Source of the DNA: Hymenobacter sp. BT559 | GTDB lineage: Bacteria; Bacteroidota; Bacteroidia; Cytophagales; Hymenobacteraceae | Assembly: GCF_016427535.1 (NCBI RefSeq) | Contig: NZ_JAELXV010000004.1 | Coordinates: forward strand, 1 to 64,000 | Length of the DNA: 64,000 nucleotides | Direction: 5' to 3' | Shown: positions 9,553-18,036 of the stretch, piece by piece | Layout of the letters: each line of letters begins with the position of its first letter | Position numbering within the stretch: position 1 is the first letter of the stretch | Notes under the pieces: model-generated | Seen by the model: the letters and a program-made list of their open reading frames with translations, nothing else | What the model was told of the DNA's origin: nothing | Databases searched by the model: none | Made by a program: the position numbers and the translations under genes

Positions 9553-10659
9553 ATGGCAACTCTCCCGACTTACACCTTCAATCCCGGCCCCGCGGCCGTG
9601 TACCCCGAGCTGCGCCAGTACCTGACCGATGCCTTCGAAGAGGGCTGGCTGTCGGCCCCGCACCGGGGCGAGCGCTTCACGGCGCTGGTGCGCCACTGCC
9701 TCGACCAGGCTCGTGCCAAGCTCAACATCCCGCAAGACTATACCATCCTGTTCACGTCGTCGGCTACCGAGTGCTGGGAAATCCTGGCCCAGAGCCTCAC
9801 GCCGCGCCGTTCATTTCACCTCTACAACGGTGCCTTTGGGCAAAAATGGTTTGACTACGCCCGCGCCCTGCGCCCCGGCTGCACCGGCCTGCGCTTCGAC
9901 ATCAACGATGTGCCCGACCCGGCCACGCTGCCTTTCAACCCCGAGGAAACCGACCTCGTGTGCCTCACTCAAAACGAAACCAGCACCGCTACTCAGCTGC
10001 GCGATTCGTTCATTCTGAACGTGTATAACCGCCTCGGGCCGGCGCTGCTGGCCATTGATGCTACGTCGTCGCTAGGTGGGGTACAACTCAAGTTTATCAA
10101 GGCCGACGTGTGGTACGGCTCGGTGCAAAAGTGCCTGGGCTTGCCCGCCGGCCTAGGTATCATGGTGCTGTCGCCCCGCGCCGTGGCCCGCGCCCGCGAA
10201 ATCGGCGACAAGGCCCACTACAACAGCATCAACAGCATGGTATCGAACATGCTGAACCACCAGACCACCCACACGCCCAACGTGCTTGGCATCTACCTGC
10301 TGAGCCGGGTACTGCAAGCCCGCGAGGGCATCAAGGCTATTGCGCCGCACCTGCAAGAGCGCGCCCAAAAGCTCTACGACTATTTCGAGCAGGTGCAGCC
10401 CCTAGGTCTGCGTCCGCTCATCGAAAACGTGGATGCGCGCTCCACCACCGTCATTGGCCTGCAAGGTCCGCCCGCCGTTATCGACGAGGCGAAGCGTCGC
10501 GCTCGCGACGAGTTTGGCCTGCAGCTCGGCTCGGGCTATGGCGACTGGAAAACCACGAGCCTGCGCATTGCCAACTTCCCGGCCGTGCCCGATGCAGCCT
10601 TTGAGGCGTTGGTGCAGTTTTTTGAAAGAGTTCGCAGCGAAGAAGTAGCGGCCAAGTAA
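9553..10659 (+). CDS. Class V aminotransferase, SerC-like
   Basis: 368-residue fold-type I PLP enzyme of aminotransferase class V. The N-terminus TFNPGPAAVYPE resembles the phosphoserine aminotransferase start, TSSATECWE lies in the cofactor-phosphate region, Asp169 (LAIDATSSLGG) should bind the pyridine nitrogen and Lys193 (SVQKCLGLPAG) is the Schiff-base lysine. It is close in length to SerC (about 360) but differs enough that phosphoserine as substrate is an inference; alanine-glyoxylate-type activity is the alternative. The ATG at 9553 is chosen because it matches the family start and follows a -7 box directly. A REP-like element follows the gene. Confidence 0.8.
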   Translation: MATLPTYTFNPGPAAVYPELRQYLTDAFEEGWLSAPHRGERFTALVRHCLDQARAKLNIPQDYTILFTSSATECWEILAQSLTPRRSFHLYNGAFGQKWFDYARALRPGCTGLRFDINDVPDPATLPFNPEETDLVCLTQNETSTATQLRDSFILNVYNRLGPALLAIDATSSLGGVQLKFIKADVWYGSVQKCLGLPAGLGIMVLSPRAVARAREIGDKAHYNSINSMVSNMLNHQTTHTPNVLGIYLLSRVLQAREGIKAIAPHLQERAQKLYDYFEQVQPLGLRPLIENVDARSTTVIGLQGPPAVIDEAKRRARDEFGLQLGSGYGDWKTTSLRIANFPAVPDAAFEALVQFFERVRSEEVAAK

Positions 10660-10663
10660 CGCG

Positions 10664-10775
10664 GTTACCCCACCCTCAGCCCCTCCCCTCCGGGAGAGGG
10701 GAGCCTGACGACTATAAACGTTCGCTTGCGGTCGGCTCCCCTCTCCCAACGGGGAGGGGCCGGGGGTGGGGTAAC
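10664..10775. repeat. REP-like inverted repeat, family B
   Basis: Imperfect arms of about 46 bp, left beginning GTTACCCCACCC and right ending GGGTGGGGTAAC, each with an internal hairpin of the form CCCCTCCCC/GGGAGAGGGG. About 20 bp separate the arms. Similar GC-rich doublets occur in unrelated bacterial genomes as intergenic repeats. It fills the gap between the aminotransferase gene and rnhA. Only one copy was seen in this window. Confidence 0.85.
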
Positions 10776-10822
10776 ACGGCCGACAAGTTCTCCTATCTTC
10801 TTTACCCTCCTACCCTAAAACC

Positions 10823-11278
10823 TTGATTACCCTCTTCACCGATGGCTCGTCGCGCGGCAATCCAGGCCCCGGCGGCTACGGCACCATCTTGCGCTACGGC
10901 CCCCACGAAAAAGAACTGACGCAGGGCTTCCGCCGCACCACCAACAACCGCATGGAGCTGCTGGCCGTGATAGTAGGCCTCGAAGCCGTGACCCGCCCTG
11001 AGATTCCCATCCTGGTCGTGTCCGACTCGAAGTACGTGGTCGATGCCGTCGAAAAGCGCTGGGTCTTCAATTGGATTAAGAAACCCGACTTCGGCAAAAA
11101 AGCCAATGAGGACCTGTGGCGCCGCTTCCTGCGCATATACGAGCAGCGCAAAGTCTCCTTCAAATGGATAAAAGGTCACGCCGGCCACCCCGAAAACGAG
11201 CGCTGCGACGTGCTGGCCGTGCAAAGCGCCCTAGGTAAGGGTTTGCTGATAGATGAGGGCTACGAGGCGCTGGGATGA
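10823..11278 (+). CDS. rnhA: Ribonuclease HI
   Basis: Cleaves RNA in RNA-DNA hybrids, such as R-loops and lagging-strand primers. 151 residues, the normal length, with the four acidic active-site residues in place: Asp7 (LFTDGSS), Glu45 (NRMELLAV), Asp68 (VSDSKYV) and Asp129 (NERCDVLA), plus the flexible-loop His in KGHAGHPEN. The basic handle region WIKKPDFGKKANEDLW is present. The start is a TTG codon at 10823; no ATG is available near the conserved N-terminus. The CCTAGG motif occurs within its reading frame near the C-terminus. Confidence 0.95.
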   Translation: MITLFTDGSSRGNPGPGGYGTILRYGPHEKELTQGFRRTTNNRMELLAVIVGLEAVTRPEIPILVVSDSKYVVDAVEKRWVFNWIKKPDFGKKANEDLWRRFLRIYEQRKVSFKWIKGHAGHPENERCDVLAVQSALGKGLLIDEGYEALG

Positions 11279-11387
11279 TTTTGATGCTGCCTATCCAGCA
11301 GAGCAGTTCAACGACTGTTTTCGATTTAGAAAGCTTGACTCGGCCTAGAAAGGCAGCTACGCTGGCCAACCGCTACTCTTAAGTTTT

Positions 11388-12533
11388 ATGCTGGCACCCA
11401 GCGCCACGCGGTCGCCCGCCAAGCTTCATTTTCACTCGCTGGAAGCGCTTCGGTTTTTTGCGTTTTTCAAGGTGTTTCTGCTGCATTTGCCACTGGCGAT
11501 TCCATCGCCGGTGCTTAGCTACCTCAAGCGCGGCGGGGGCATCGGGGTGCAGTTTTTCTTTGTGCTGAGTGGGTTTTTGATTACCTACCTGCTGGTAGCC
11601 GATAAGCTAACGCGGGGGCAGGTCGATATACGCCGCTTTTTCATTCGGCGCAGCCTGCGCATTTGGCCGCTGTTCTACGCTATGGTGGGGCTGGCTTTTT
11701 TGCTGCCCGATGCCTGGGCCGACCGCTGGGGCCTACATATGGTCGGCGGCGGCTACGTGCCCGACTGGCGCTTCTCGTTCACCTTTCTGGAGAATTACAA
11801 GATGCTGCTTGCCGACAACTCGCCGCGCACCACGCCGCTGCCGGTGTTTTGGTCGCTTTGCATCGAGGAGCATTTTTACCTGGTTTGGATGCTACTGGTA
11901 TTTTTGCTACCAGTGCGGCGGCTGCCTTGGTTTTTGTTGGCTTGCCTGCCGCTGGCCTGCTTATTTCGCTATCTCGAGCCACTGGCTCTGCCCACCAACA
12001 CGCAGGTCGAAACCAATGACTTACTTACGCACCTAGATGTATTTGCCGTGGGTGGCCTACTGGGTTACTGGGTAGCTACCGACTACCCAGGCTTTTCGGC
12101 CAGAGTTAACAGTTGGCCACTACCGCTGCGCTACGGCATTATGAGCGTGGTGCTGGTCGCAGTGCTGTTCCAAGTTGATGTGCTGCCCTACGTTCCGCGG
12201 AGCTTGTTTAACGTATTCCGGCCGCTCCTGATTGCGACGCTTTTCAGTGCGCTGATTGCGCTCTTTCTACCTGCCCACTCAGCTATTCGCCTCAAAAGCC
12301 GTGTGCTGGCTTACCTCGGCACCATCAGCTACGGCCTGTATGTCTTTCATATTGTGGTCATCCACGTGGCCTTTCAATACTGCCTACTGTACCATATCAC
12401 GCTTGATACCTGGGGTAAGGGCACTGTCATGTTCTTGGTCACCTTTGGCGGTTCCGTAGTACTTAGCAGCTTATCATTCCACTATTTTGAGCAGCCTTTC
12501 TTGCGGCTCCGCGACCGGCTAGCGCGGCCTTAA
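11388..12533 (+). CDS. Acyltransferase family 3 membrane protein (OafA/YrhL-like)
   Basis: 381-residue integral membrane protein with about ten predicted helices. It begins with the signature of acyltransferase family 3, FHSLEALRFFAFFKVFLLH, in which Arg and the following His are conserved, and later has QFFFVLSGFLITYLL and FWSLCIEEHFYLVWM, both typical of this family. Members transfer acetyl or other acyl groups to sugars of O-antigen, exopolysaccharide or peptidoglycan at the cytoplasmic membrane. The acceptor cannot be told from sequence. It is followed 19 bp later by the trmN6-like gene, so the two may be cotranscribed. Confidence 0.87.
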   Translation: MLAPSATRSPAKLHFHSLEALRFFAFFKVFLLHLPLAIPSPVLSYLKRGGGIGVQFFFVLSGFLITYLLVADKLTRGQVDIRRFFIRRSLRIWPLFYAMVGLAFLLPDAWADRWGLHMVGGGYVPDWRFSFTFLENYKMLLADNSPRTTPLPVFWSLCIEEHFYLVWMLLVFLLPVRRLPWFLLACLPLACLFRYLEPLALPTNTQVETNDLLTHLDVFAVGGLLGYWVATDYPGFSARVNSWPLPLRYGIMSVVLVAVLFQVDVLPYVPRSLFNVFRPLLIATLFSALIALFLPAHSAIRLKSRVLAYLGTISYGLYVFHIVVIHVAFQYCLLYHITLDTWGKGTVMFLVTFGGSVVLSSLSFHYFEQPFLRLRDRLARP

Positions 12534-12552
12534 TACTTGTCCCTTCTCACCC

Positions 12553-13275
12553 TTGCCCAACGACTACTTCCAGTTTCAGCAGTTCCGCATAAACCAAGCT
12601 GATTGCGCCCAGAAAGTCAGTACCGATGCCTGCATCCTGGGCGCGGCGGCCAACCTCACCGAGGCTACCCGCATCCTCGACCTAGGTACTGGCACTGGGC
12701 TGCTGGCTCTCATGGCGGCCCAGCGTGCCTCGGCAGCGGCTATCGAAGCTATTGAAATAGACCCCGCCGCCGCCGCCCAGGCGGCAGCCAACGTGGCGGC
12801 TAGTCCGTGGGCCAGCCGCATACAGGTGCACCCGCTGGGCCTGGCTGCCTACGTGGCTACGCAACCGGGCCTATTTAGCCACATCATTTGCAATCCGCCA
12901 TTTTTTCGGCGCAGCCTGGCGCCGCCCGATGCGGCCCGCGCCACGGCTCGGCACGAGGGCGAAAACTCGCTCACGTTTGGCGACATCATCAGCTTTGCGG
13001 CAGCGCACCTGGCCCTAGGTGGCACACTCACGGTGCTGCTGCCCCCACCCGAGATGCAGCAGTTTGAGCACGAAGCGGCGGCCGCAGGGTTGCCCACGCA
13101 AGCGCGCCTCGTGGTGCAGCACCGGCCGGGCGGGCGCGCTACGCGCAGCATCAGCACCTTCGGGCAAGAAGCACCGAGCAGACTTCGGACCGACAACCTG
13201 ATAATTCAGGATGCCGAGGGCGCATATTCAGCGGCGTTTCAAGAACTACTAGGCGGGTTTTATTTGGCTTTATAG
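12553..13275 (+). CDS. tRNA1(Val) (adenine(37)-N6)-methyltransferase, TrmN6/YfiC type
   Basis: SAM-dependent N6-adenine methyltransferase of 240 residues, expected to modify A37 of tRNA-Val. Residues FQFQQFRINQADCAQKVSTDA match the TrmN6 N-terminus; motif I is LDLGTGTGLL (43-52), the acidic end of strand 2 is IEAIEID (65-70), and the catalytic NPPF motif is at 114-117 (IICNPPFFRRS). The start codon is TTG at 12553. It lies directly after the acyltransferase gene and is followed by a family C repeat that separates it from the convergent ABC ATPase gene. Confidence 0.88.
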   Translation: MPNDYFQFQQFRINQADCAQKVSTDACILGAAANLTEATRILDLGTGTGLLALMAAQRASAAAIEAIEIDPAAAAQAAANVAASPWASRIQVHPLGLAAYVATQPGLFSHIICNPPFFRRSLAPPDAARATARHEGENSLTFGDIISFAAAHLALGGTLTVLLPPPEMQQFEHEAAAAGLPTQARLVVQHRPGGRATRSISTFGQEAPSRLRTDNLIIQDAEGAYSAAFQELLGGFYLAL

Positions 13276-13280
13276 TTTAC

Positions 13281-13347
13281 GTAGCGTGGACTTTTAGTCC
13301 GCGACCCAAGCGGCTACATTGGCTTGCGGACTGAAAGTCCGCGCTAC
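13281..13347. repeat. REP-like inverted repeat, family C, copy 1
   Basis: Arms with GTAGCGTGGACTTTTAGTCC and its near reverse complement (GGACTGAAAGTCCGCGCTAC) separated by about 24 bp; each arm also holds a small palindrome GGACT...AGTCC. It lies between two convergent genes and ends on the base before the stop codon of the ABC ATPase gene. A related core, GCGGACTTTGTAGTCCGC, is found near 47464. Confidence 0.82.
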
Positions 13348-14043
13348 TTATAGCAGGGTGCGCAAGTGTGCTAGCTTTTCGCCGTGCAAGGCGGCCAGCA
13401 AGTCGGCTTCTAGGGTGCCAAACTCGGCGGCCGTGTAGTGGCGCTGCACCCGGCCGCCTACCAGCACACTAGCCTCATCGGCCACCTCGGTGAGGGTACC
13501 TAGGATGTGCGAGGTGAGCAGCAGGCCGGTGCCGCGGTCGCGCAGGCGCTTTAGTATTTCTTTGAGCAGTAGGTTGGCTTCGAGGTCGAGGCCATTGAAA
13601 GGCTCATCTAGAATGAGATAGGCAAAGTCCTGCACCAATACGGCGAGCAGCGCCAGCTTTTTCTTCATACCAGCCGAGTATTCGTCGGCGTATTGGTCGA
13701 GCGGCAGGTCGAGCAGTTGGTTCCAGGGGCGTAGGTCGGGCACGGCTCGCCGCCGCGCCTGCAGGCAAAACTCTACGTATTCGCGCCCCGTGAGGCGCGG
13801 GTAGAAATGAGGATCGTAGGGCACCAAGCCGGTGCATTCGCGCACTGAGCCGCCCGCTGCCGCAGCCCGTATTACGCCCGTAAAACCGGTCTCTAGCCCG
13901 TAGAGGCAATTGATAAGCGTCGTTTTACCCGCGCCATTGGCCCCAACCAAGCCGTGAATAGTGCCGGGCCGCACGGCCAGGCTCACCCCGCGCAGCACTT
14001 CGTGCTGGCCATAGGCTTTGTGGAGGTCAACGACTTCGAGCAT
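13348..14043 (-). CDS. ABC transporter ATP-binding protein
   Basis: 231-residue nucleotide-binding subunit. Walker A is GANGAGKTT (residues 34-42), the signature is an unusual YSAGMKKKL (122-130) typical of the ABC-2/DrrA-like group, Walker B is LILDEP (143-148) and the switch His is in LLLTSHI. It is shorter than DrrA-type proteins (about 300), lacking their C-terminal extension. It is the last gene of a minus-strand set with the membrane protein at 14105-15091, which is its likely partner; the gap is 61 bp. Substrate unknown. Confident as an ABC ATPase; exporter role is inferred from the signature. Confidence 0.9.
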   Translation of the reverse strand: MLEVVDLHKAYGQHEVLRGVSLAVRPGTIHGLVGANGAGKTTLINCLYGLETGFTGVIRAAAAGGSVRECTGLVPYDPHFYPRLTGREYVEFCLQARRRAVPDLRPWNQLLDLPLDQYADEYSAGMKKKLALLAVLVQDFAYLILDEPFNGLDLEANLLLKEILKRLRDRGTGLLLTSHILGTLTEVADEASVLVGGRVQRHYTAAEFGTLEADLLAALHGEKLAHLRTLL

Positions 14044-14104
14044 ACTTTGCTACGTGTAGTGGAAGGGAAAATAAAAAGACTAGTTACGCCGCTATCATTT
14101 ACTA

Positions 14105-15091
14105 CTAATCCTTTTTATAATCAATCAATTGCTGCAGCCGCCGCCGGCTTTGCCAGGGCAGGCCAATGGCCGCTACCAGCAGCAGCACCGGGTACAATGG
14201 GTGACCTAGAAGCAGCAAGACTATACTCAGCACCAACCCCTGCGTGGTGCGGAAATGAGTTTCGTTAGGGTAAAAAGCGTACTTCGCCACCACAAACAAG
14301 GCCACCAGCGCCAGCCAGCTAACGGCCACGGCCAGTGCCCCACCCCAGCCCGCCGGCCCGCTCACCAGCAAGACCCAGAACGGCACGGCTGTGACCGCCG
14401 CGTAACCCAAGCCTAGCCCCAGGCGCCGCCGCAAAAACTGCTTCGGCGAGCGAGCCGCTAGCGCCAGCATCGGAACCGGCTCGGCCGTGCCGTAGCAAGC
14501 TATCACCACCAGGAGCCAAATGAGTAGCGCCGCCAGCGGTGCCAGTGGCGACGCCCGCTGCCAACCGGCCAGTCCCACCAGCACGGGCCACAGCCACAGC
14601 CCCTTGGTAGCGCGCATGCCGCTTACCCACTCAAACGCCTCGCTGCGGAACGGGCTGCGCCAGCGGCGCCGACTGGCGCGGTCCTCGCCGCGGGGCGGGG
14701 CCCATGCCACTAGCGGGACTAGCGCTAGCAGCAGTACGGCGGCCCCGTAGGCGCGCCCAGCCACAAGTACGATGGCCACTGGCAACGCCAGCAGCCCATA
14801 CTCCCAGGCCAGCCAGGTTCTAAAGCTAGGTGCTGTAGTGGCTAAAAATAGGTAATCGCCCCGCTGCCGGTGCACTGATAGCAGCAGCCACGCCACTACT
14901 ACGGGTACCGCCCACCGCCCCCTAGGGTGCGCCGTGGCTACCACCAGCGCCTGCCCCACCGACATGAATAGAAAAGGTAATAGCAATGCCAAGCGCACGG
15001 CTCCCACCTCGCGCAGCAACCGGCCCGTTAGTCGTAGTCGCAGCCGGAGGTACGCCTCGGTGGGCGACACCCACACGTCAGCGAAGCTCAT
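14105..15091 (-). CDS. Membrane protein, probable ABC transporter permease partner
   Basis: 328-residue protein with about seven or eight predicted membrane helices and basic cytoplasmic loops. There is no diagnostic motif, but it lies between the saccharopine dehydrogenase-like gene and an ABC ATPase on the same strand. Its start overlaps the stop of the upstream gene by 14 bp (15078-15091), indicating translational coupling. The pairing with an ATPase lacking its own membrane domain suggests it is the permease of an ABC-2-like transporter. Substrate unknown. Confidence 0.7.
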   Translation of the reverse strand: MSFADVWVSPTEAYLRLRLRLTGRLLREVGAVRLALLLPFLFMSVGQALVVATAHPRGRWAVPVVVAWLLLSVHRQRGDYLFLATTAPSFRTWLAWEYGLLALPVAIVLVAGRAYGAAVLLLALVPLVAWAPPRGEDRASRRRWRSPFRSEAFEWVSGMRATKGLWLWPVLVGLAGWQRASPLAPLAALLIWLLVVIACYGTAEPVPMLALAARSPKQFLRRRLGLGLGYAAVTAVPFWVLLVSGPAGWGGALAVAVSWLALVALFVVAKYAFYPNETHFRTTQGLVLSIVLLLLGHPLYPVLLLVAAIGLPWQSRRRLQQLIDYKKD

Positions 15092-16436
15092 CCTGCTCCT
15101 GAAACGCGATGCCGTAGTCGGCCGCCAACTCGGCCAGAATGGGCTCGTAGAGGTCGGGCGTGGTTGGAATGACTACGCCACGGCCGGCTATCTCGCCGCG
15201 CAGCACGCGGCGCACGGCCATGCCCAGGGGCAGCCCCACCGTTTGGGCCATGGCGGTGTGCGTAGCATCGGTGCCCGTGACCACCAGCGAGGCAGTGCGG
15301 CTGCGTGCCTCGCCCCCAAGCTCGTAGTCGAACTGGTGCTGCATCACTACCTGGTCGCGGTCGTGCGGGCCTAGGGCCCATTTCTCGACTAATAAATGCT
15401 CAAGCAGCTGGGCCGCCGTGGCATCGGCCAGGCCCACCGGCTGCTCACCAAAAATGCCTAACCAAGCTAGGCGCTCTAGCTCGGGGCCGTGGGGGTCGAG
15501 ACGCAATTGGGCAGCAAGCTGAACGGCCGCCTCGGCGGGTGCTGCGGGCTGCGGCAAGCGGCTGGCTACTAGTTCTTGCCAAGGTAACGTGGCGGCGTTA
15601 CCCAAGCGCTCGGCATCGTTGGTGAGGCCTAGGGCCACCAGCGCCTGCCAGGCTCCGCAGTAGCCGGGGCGGCGCAGGGTACCGCGCAGCATGGTTTGCA
15701 GGTCGGACAGGCCATAAATAGCTTGGTAGCTCAGCGAATCGCGGTTAGCATAACCTTCAAAGTGGCCGTGGCCGGGCACCGCCAGCACCTCGGCCCGGCC
15801 AAATAGTTCGTCGTAATGGATGCTTTTTACCTCCCCGTTTTCCAGAAACTGCGCGGGACCGCCCTGCCCAGCCAGCACCACGTTGCGCGGATTCCAGCTG
15901 AGCTTGTAGCGCCAGGGGTTGGCTCCTTCCGACTCGGGCGCCACCAGCCCGCCGCAATACGATTTGAAGCCCGTGATGCGGGCGCCGGCGCGTTGCAACT
16001 CCCCGATGGTTTGCATGGCCGACATATGGTCGAGGCCTGGGTCGAGGCCGCATTCCATCAGAAATACCAGCCCAGCGGCGGCGGCTTCGTCGTGCAGGGC
16101 CCGCAGCTCGGGGCTCACGTAGCTGGCGGTGGCCAGGTGCCGGCCGTGGCGCAGGCAAGCGCGGGCTACCGCCGGGTGCAGGGCGGCGGGCAGCATCGAA
16201 ATCACCAGGTCGGCTTGGCTCACCAGCTCGTCGAGCTGCGCCTCGTTGTGCCCCTCAAAGGCCACGGGCCGGGTGTAGGCCGAGTGAGCGGCCAGCACGG
16301 GCACCAAGTGCGCGGGCTGCGCATCGGCCACGGTCAGAAACCAGTTGGAGGCGGGCGCGTGGGCTAGCAAGTACTGAATGAGAGCAGAGGCCGAGCGGCC
16401 AGCCCCGAGCAGCAGAAGGCGGGTGGAGTGGGTCAT
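15078..16436 (-). CDS. Saccharopine dehydrogenase-like oxidoreductase
   Basis: About 452 residues with an N-terminal Rossmann fold (LLLLGAGRSASALIQYLL) followed by the saccharopine dehydrogenase catalytic and C-terminal domain (MECGLDPGLDHMSAM, GFKSYCGGLVAPESEGANPWRYKLSWNPRNV). These enzymes interconvert saccharopine with glutamate and aminoadipate semialdehyde in lysine metabolism; bacterial homologues also serve in lysine breakdown. The start at 16436 (MTHSTRLLLLG) is preferred to the ATG at 16445, because a -7 box overlaps the latter. First gene of an operon with a putative ABC transporter. dapD elsewhere in the window shows lysine is made by the diaminopimelate route, so a catabolic role is more likely. 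Confidence 0.85.
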   Translation of the reverse strand: MTHSTRLLLLGAGRSASALIQYLLAHAPASNWFLTVADAQPAHLVPVLAAHSAYTRPVAFEGHNEAQLDELVSQADLVISMLPAALHPAVARACLRHGRHLATASYVSPELRALHDEAAAAGLVFLMECGLDPGLDHMSAMQTIGELQRAGARITGFKSYCGGLVAPESEGANPWRYKLSWNPRNVVLAGQGGPAQFLENGEVKSIHYDELFGRAEVLAVPGHGHFEGYANRDSLSYQAIYGLSDLQTMLRGTLRRPGYCGAWQALVALGLTNDAERLGNAATLPWQELVASRLPQPAAPAEAAVQLAAQLRLDPHGPELERLAWLGIFGEQPVGLADATAAQLLEHLLVEKWALGPHDRDQVVMQHQFDYELGGEARSRTASLVVTGTDATHTAMAQTVGLPLGMAVRRVLRGEIAGRGVVIPTTPDLYEPILAELAADYGIAFQEQDELR

Positions 16437-16442
16437 GCCGGG

Positions 16443-16450
16443 CAAAAGTA
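16443..16450 (-). promoter_or_regulatory. -7 promoter box for the saccharopine dehydrogenase operon
   Basis: On the minus strand TACTTTTG is an exact TAnnTTTG match and ends 6 bp before the ATG at 16436. It overlaps the more upstream ATG at 16445, which therefore probably is not used. A clear -33 element is missing. Confidence 0.4.
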
Positions 16451-16493
16451 CATTTCGGGCTTACTTTGCCGCCCCATTTTTTCATTTCTGCGC

Positions 16494-17012
16494 ATGGCCG
16501 CCCTTCCCGACCCCTCCACCCGCCGCCAGCTTAGCTTGCACTATCACGAGCTCGATACGCCCGACCAGCTCAGCACCCCCGAGCGCCGGGTGTGGGATGC
16601 GGCCCGCGCCGCCACGGCCCACTCCTACGCGCCCTACTCGCATTTCCACGTGGGGGCCGCCCTACTGCTAGCCGATGGCACTGTTTTTCAAGGTACTAAC
16701 CAGGAAAACGCCGCCTACCCTTCGGGTCTGTGCGCCGAGCGCACGGCCCTCTTTGGGCTGGCCGGTAGCCACCTAGGGGCGCCGCCGCTCATCCTAGGTA
16801 TGTCGGTAGCGGGCCGGCCAGCGCAAGGCGAATTTGCCGCCGCCCTGCCCTGCGGGGCCTGCCGCCAGGTAATGCTAGAGGCCGAAATGCGCCAGGGCCA
16901 GCCCATTTGGCTGCTGCTGCCGGGCCCCGTCGGTACGGTATTGCGTTTTGAACGGCTCGCCGATTTGCTACCATTTCACTTTTCGCCCTCCGATTTGCCG
17001 CCCCGGCTTTAG
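16494..17012 (+). CDS. cdd: Cytidine deaminase
   Basis: Zinc-dependent hydrolytic deaminase converting cytidine and deoxycytidine to uridines in pyrimidine salvage. From the ATG at 16494 the protein has 172 residues, a little longer than the tetrameric type (about 130-140) because of an N-terminal extension. Catalytic motifs are FHVGAALLLADG, Cys80-Ala-Glu82 (GLCAERTAL) and PCGAC (Cys120, Cys123), giving three zinc cysteines and the proton-shuttling glutamate. It is divergent from the saccharopine dehydrogenase gene with a very short shared promoter region. Confidence 0.93.
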   Translation: MAALPDPSTRRQLSLHYHELDTPDQLSTPERRVWDAARAATAHSYAPYSHFHVGAALLLADGTVFQGTNQENAAYPSGLCAERTALFGLAGSHLGAPPLILGMSVAGRPAQGEFAAALPCGACRQVMLEAEMRQGQPIWLLLPGPVGTVLRFERLADLLPFHFSPSDLPPRL

Positions 17013-17090
17013 CATGGCGGCTGGGCGCTACTTATTTTGTAAACAAAGCGCCTGGCTAGCTATTCTAGTAGCTGCCACTTTTCGTTTTTT

Positions 17091-17471
17091 ATGTCTACTC
17101 GTCTTATTCTGCAGCTAGCCGCCCTGCTCGGCGGCCTAGGTGTAGCCATCGGGGCCTTCGGGGCCCACGGCCTGCGGGCCATGCTCGAAGCCAGCGGCCG
17201 CTTCGATACCTTCGAAACCGCGGTACGCTACCAGTTCTACCACACCCTGGCTTTGCTGGCGGTGGGTGTGCTGGCCACCGCGCGGCCCGAGCTGCGCGGC
17301 CCCATCGGCACCACGGCGGCGCTGTGGCTAGGCGGCATTTTATTCTTTAGCGGCTCGCTCTACCTGCTGTGCTTCACGGGCATTACCAAACTGGGGGCGG
17401 TGGCGCCCATTGGTGGGCTACTGCTGATTGCGGGCTGGGTGCGCCTACTGCTGCTAGTAAGTAAGCTTTAG
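17091..17471 (+). CDS. DUF423 family small membrane protein (YgdD-like)
   Basis: 126 residues with four predicted membrane helices. The pattern GGLGVAIGAFGAHGLR near the N-terminus, YQFYHTLALL in the second helix, and SGSLYLLCFTGITKLGAVAPIGG in the third to fourth helices are the conserved blocks of DUF423. Function is unknown throughout the family; in several genera it is found near metabolic housekeeping genes. It probably forms an operon with the following SRPBCC gene (15 bp gap). Confidence 0.9.
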   Translation: MSTRLILQLAALLGGLGVAIGAFGAHGLRAMLEASGRFDTFETAVRYQFYHTLALLAVGVLATARPELRGPIGTTAALWLGGILFFSGSLYLLCFTGITKLGAVAPIGGLLLIAGWVRLLLLVSKL

Positions 17472-17486
17472 CGTAAACCTCGCCTC

Positions 17487-17927
17487 ATGCAAGCCATAAA
17501 ATTCTCCGAAAAAGTAACTATTTCCGCTGAGCCAGCGGTAATATTTGACTTCACGCAGGATTATGCGAACCGGCTAGTGTGGGACACTTTTCTGCGTAAG
17601 GCAGTCTTAGTTGAGGGCGCCACTAGCGCCGCGCTGGGCGTGAAGGCGTACTGCGTGGCCAAAAACGGCCTGGGCATGGAAACCGAATACGTCAGCTTCA
17701 ACCGGCCCAAGGTAACGGCAGTGAAAATGACGAAAGGCCCCTTTCTATTTAGCTCTTTCCTAGGTTCCTGGAACTTCAAAGAGTTGACCAAAGGCACGAC
17801 CGAAGTCACCTTTCTCTACTCATTTGGCCTCCGCTTTCCGTTCAATCTGATGGCACCGCTCATCAAGCAAAACTTGCAGCGCAACGTCAGGCAGCGGCTA
17901 CGCGACTTGAAGCATTGCCTTGAGTAG
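17487..17927 (+). CDS. SRPBCC-superfamily protein (polyketide cyclase/START-like fold)
   Basis: 146-residue protein with the helix-grip pattern of the SRPBCC superfamily: an N-terminal strand IKFSEKVTISAEPAVIFDFTQDYANRLVWD typical of polyketide cyclase-like proteins, then beta-strands and a long C-terminal helix (LIKQNLQRNVRQRLRDLKHCL). Members bind lipids or other hydrophobic ligands in a central cavity; the ligand here is unknown. It follows the DUF423 gene closely, and a strong bidirectional terminator follows it. Confidence 0.75.
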   Translation: MQAIKFSEKVTISAEPAVIFDFTQDYANRLVWDTFLRKAVLVEGATSAALGVKAYCVAKNGLGMETEYVSFNRPKVTAVKMTKGPFLFSSFLGSWNFKELTKGTTEVTFLYSFGLRFPFNLMAPLIKQNLQRNVRQRLRDLKHCLE

Positions 17928-17975
17928 CACGCTTCTACTTGGCCGGGTTAGCAACTCGACGTAGGTACTGACTAC

Positions 17976-18015
17976 AAAAAGGGCGGCCCGGCAACTATTG
18001 CCGGGCCGCCCTTTC
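17976..18015. terminator. Bidirectional intrinsic terminator
   Basis: A perfect 14-bp GC-rich stem (17981-17994 with 17998-18011) around a 3-nt loop, with an A-run on the left and a pyrimidine-rich tail on the right. It lies between the convergent SRPBCC and DUF1573 genes and can end both transcripts. Confidence 0.88.
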
Positions 18016-18036
18016 ATTTAGCAATCAGCTAGCTGA

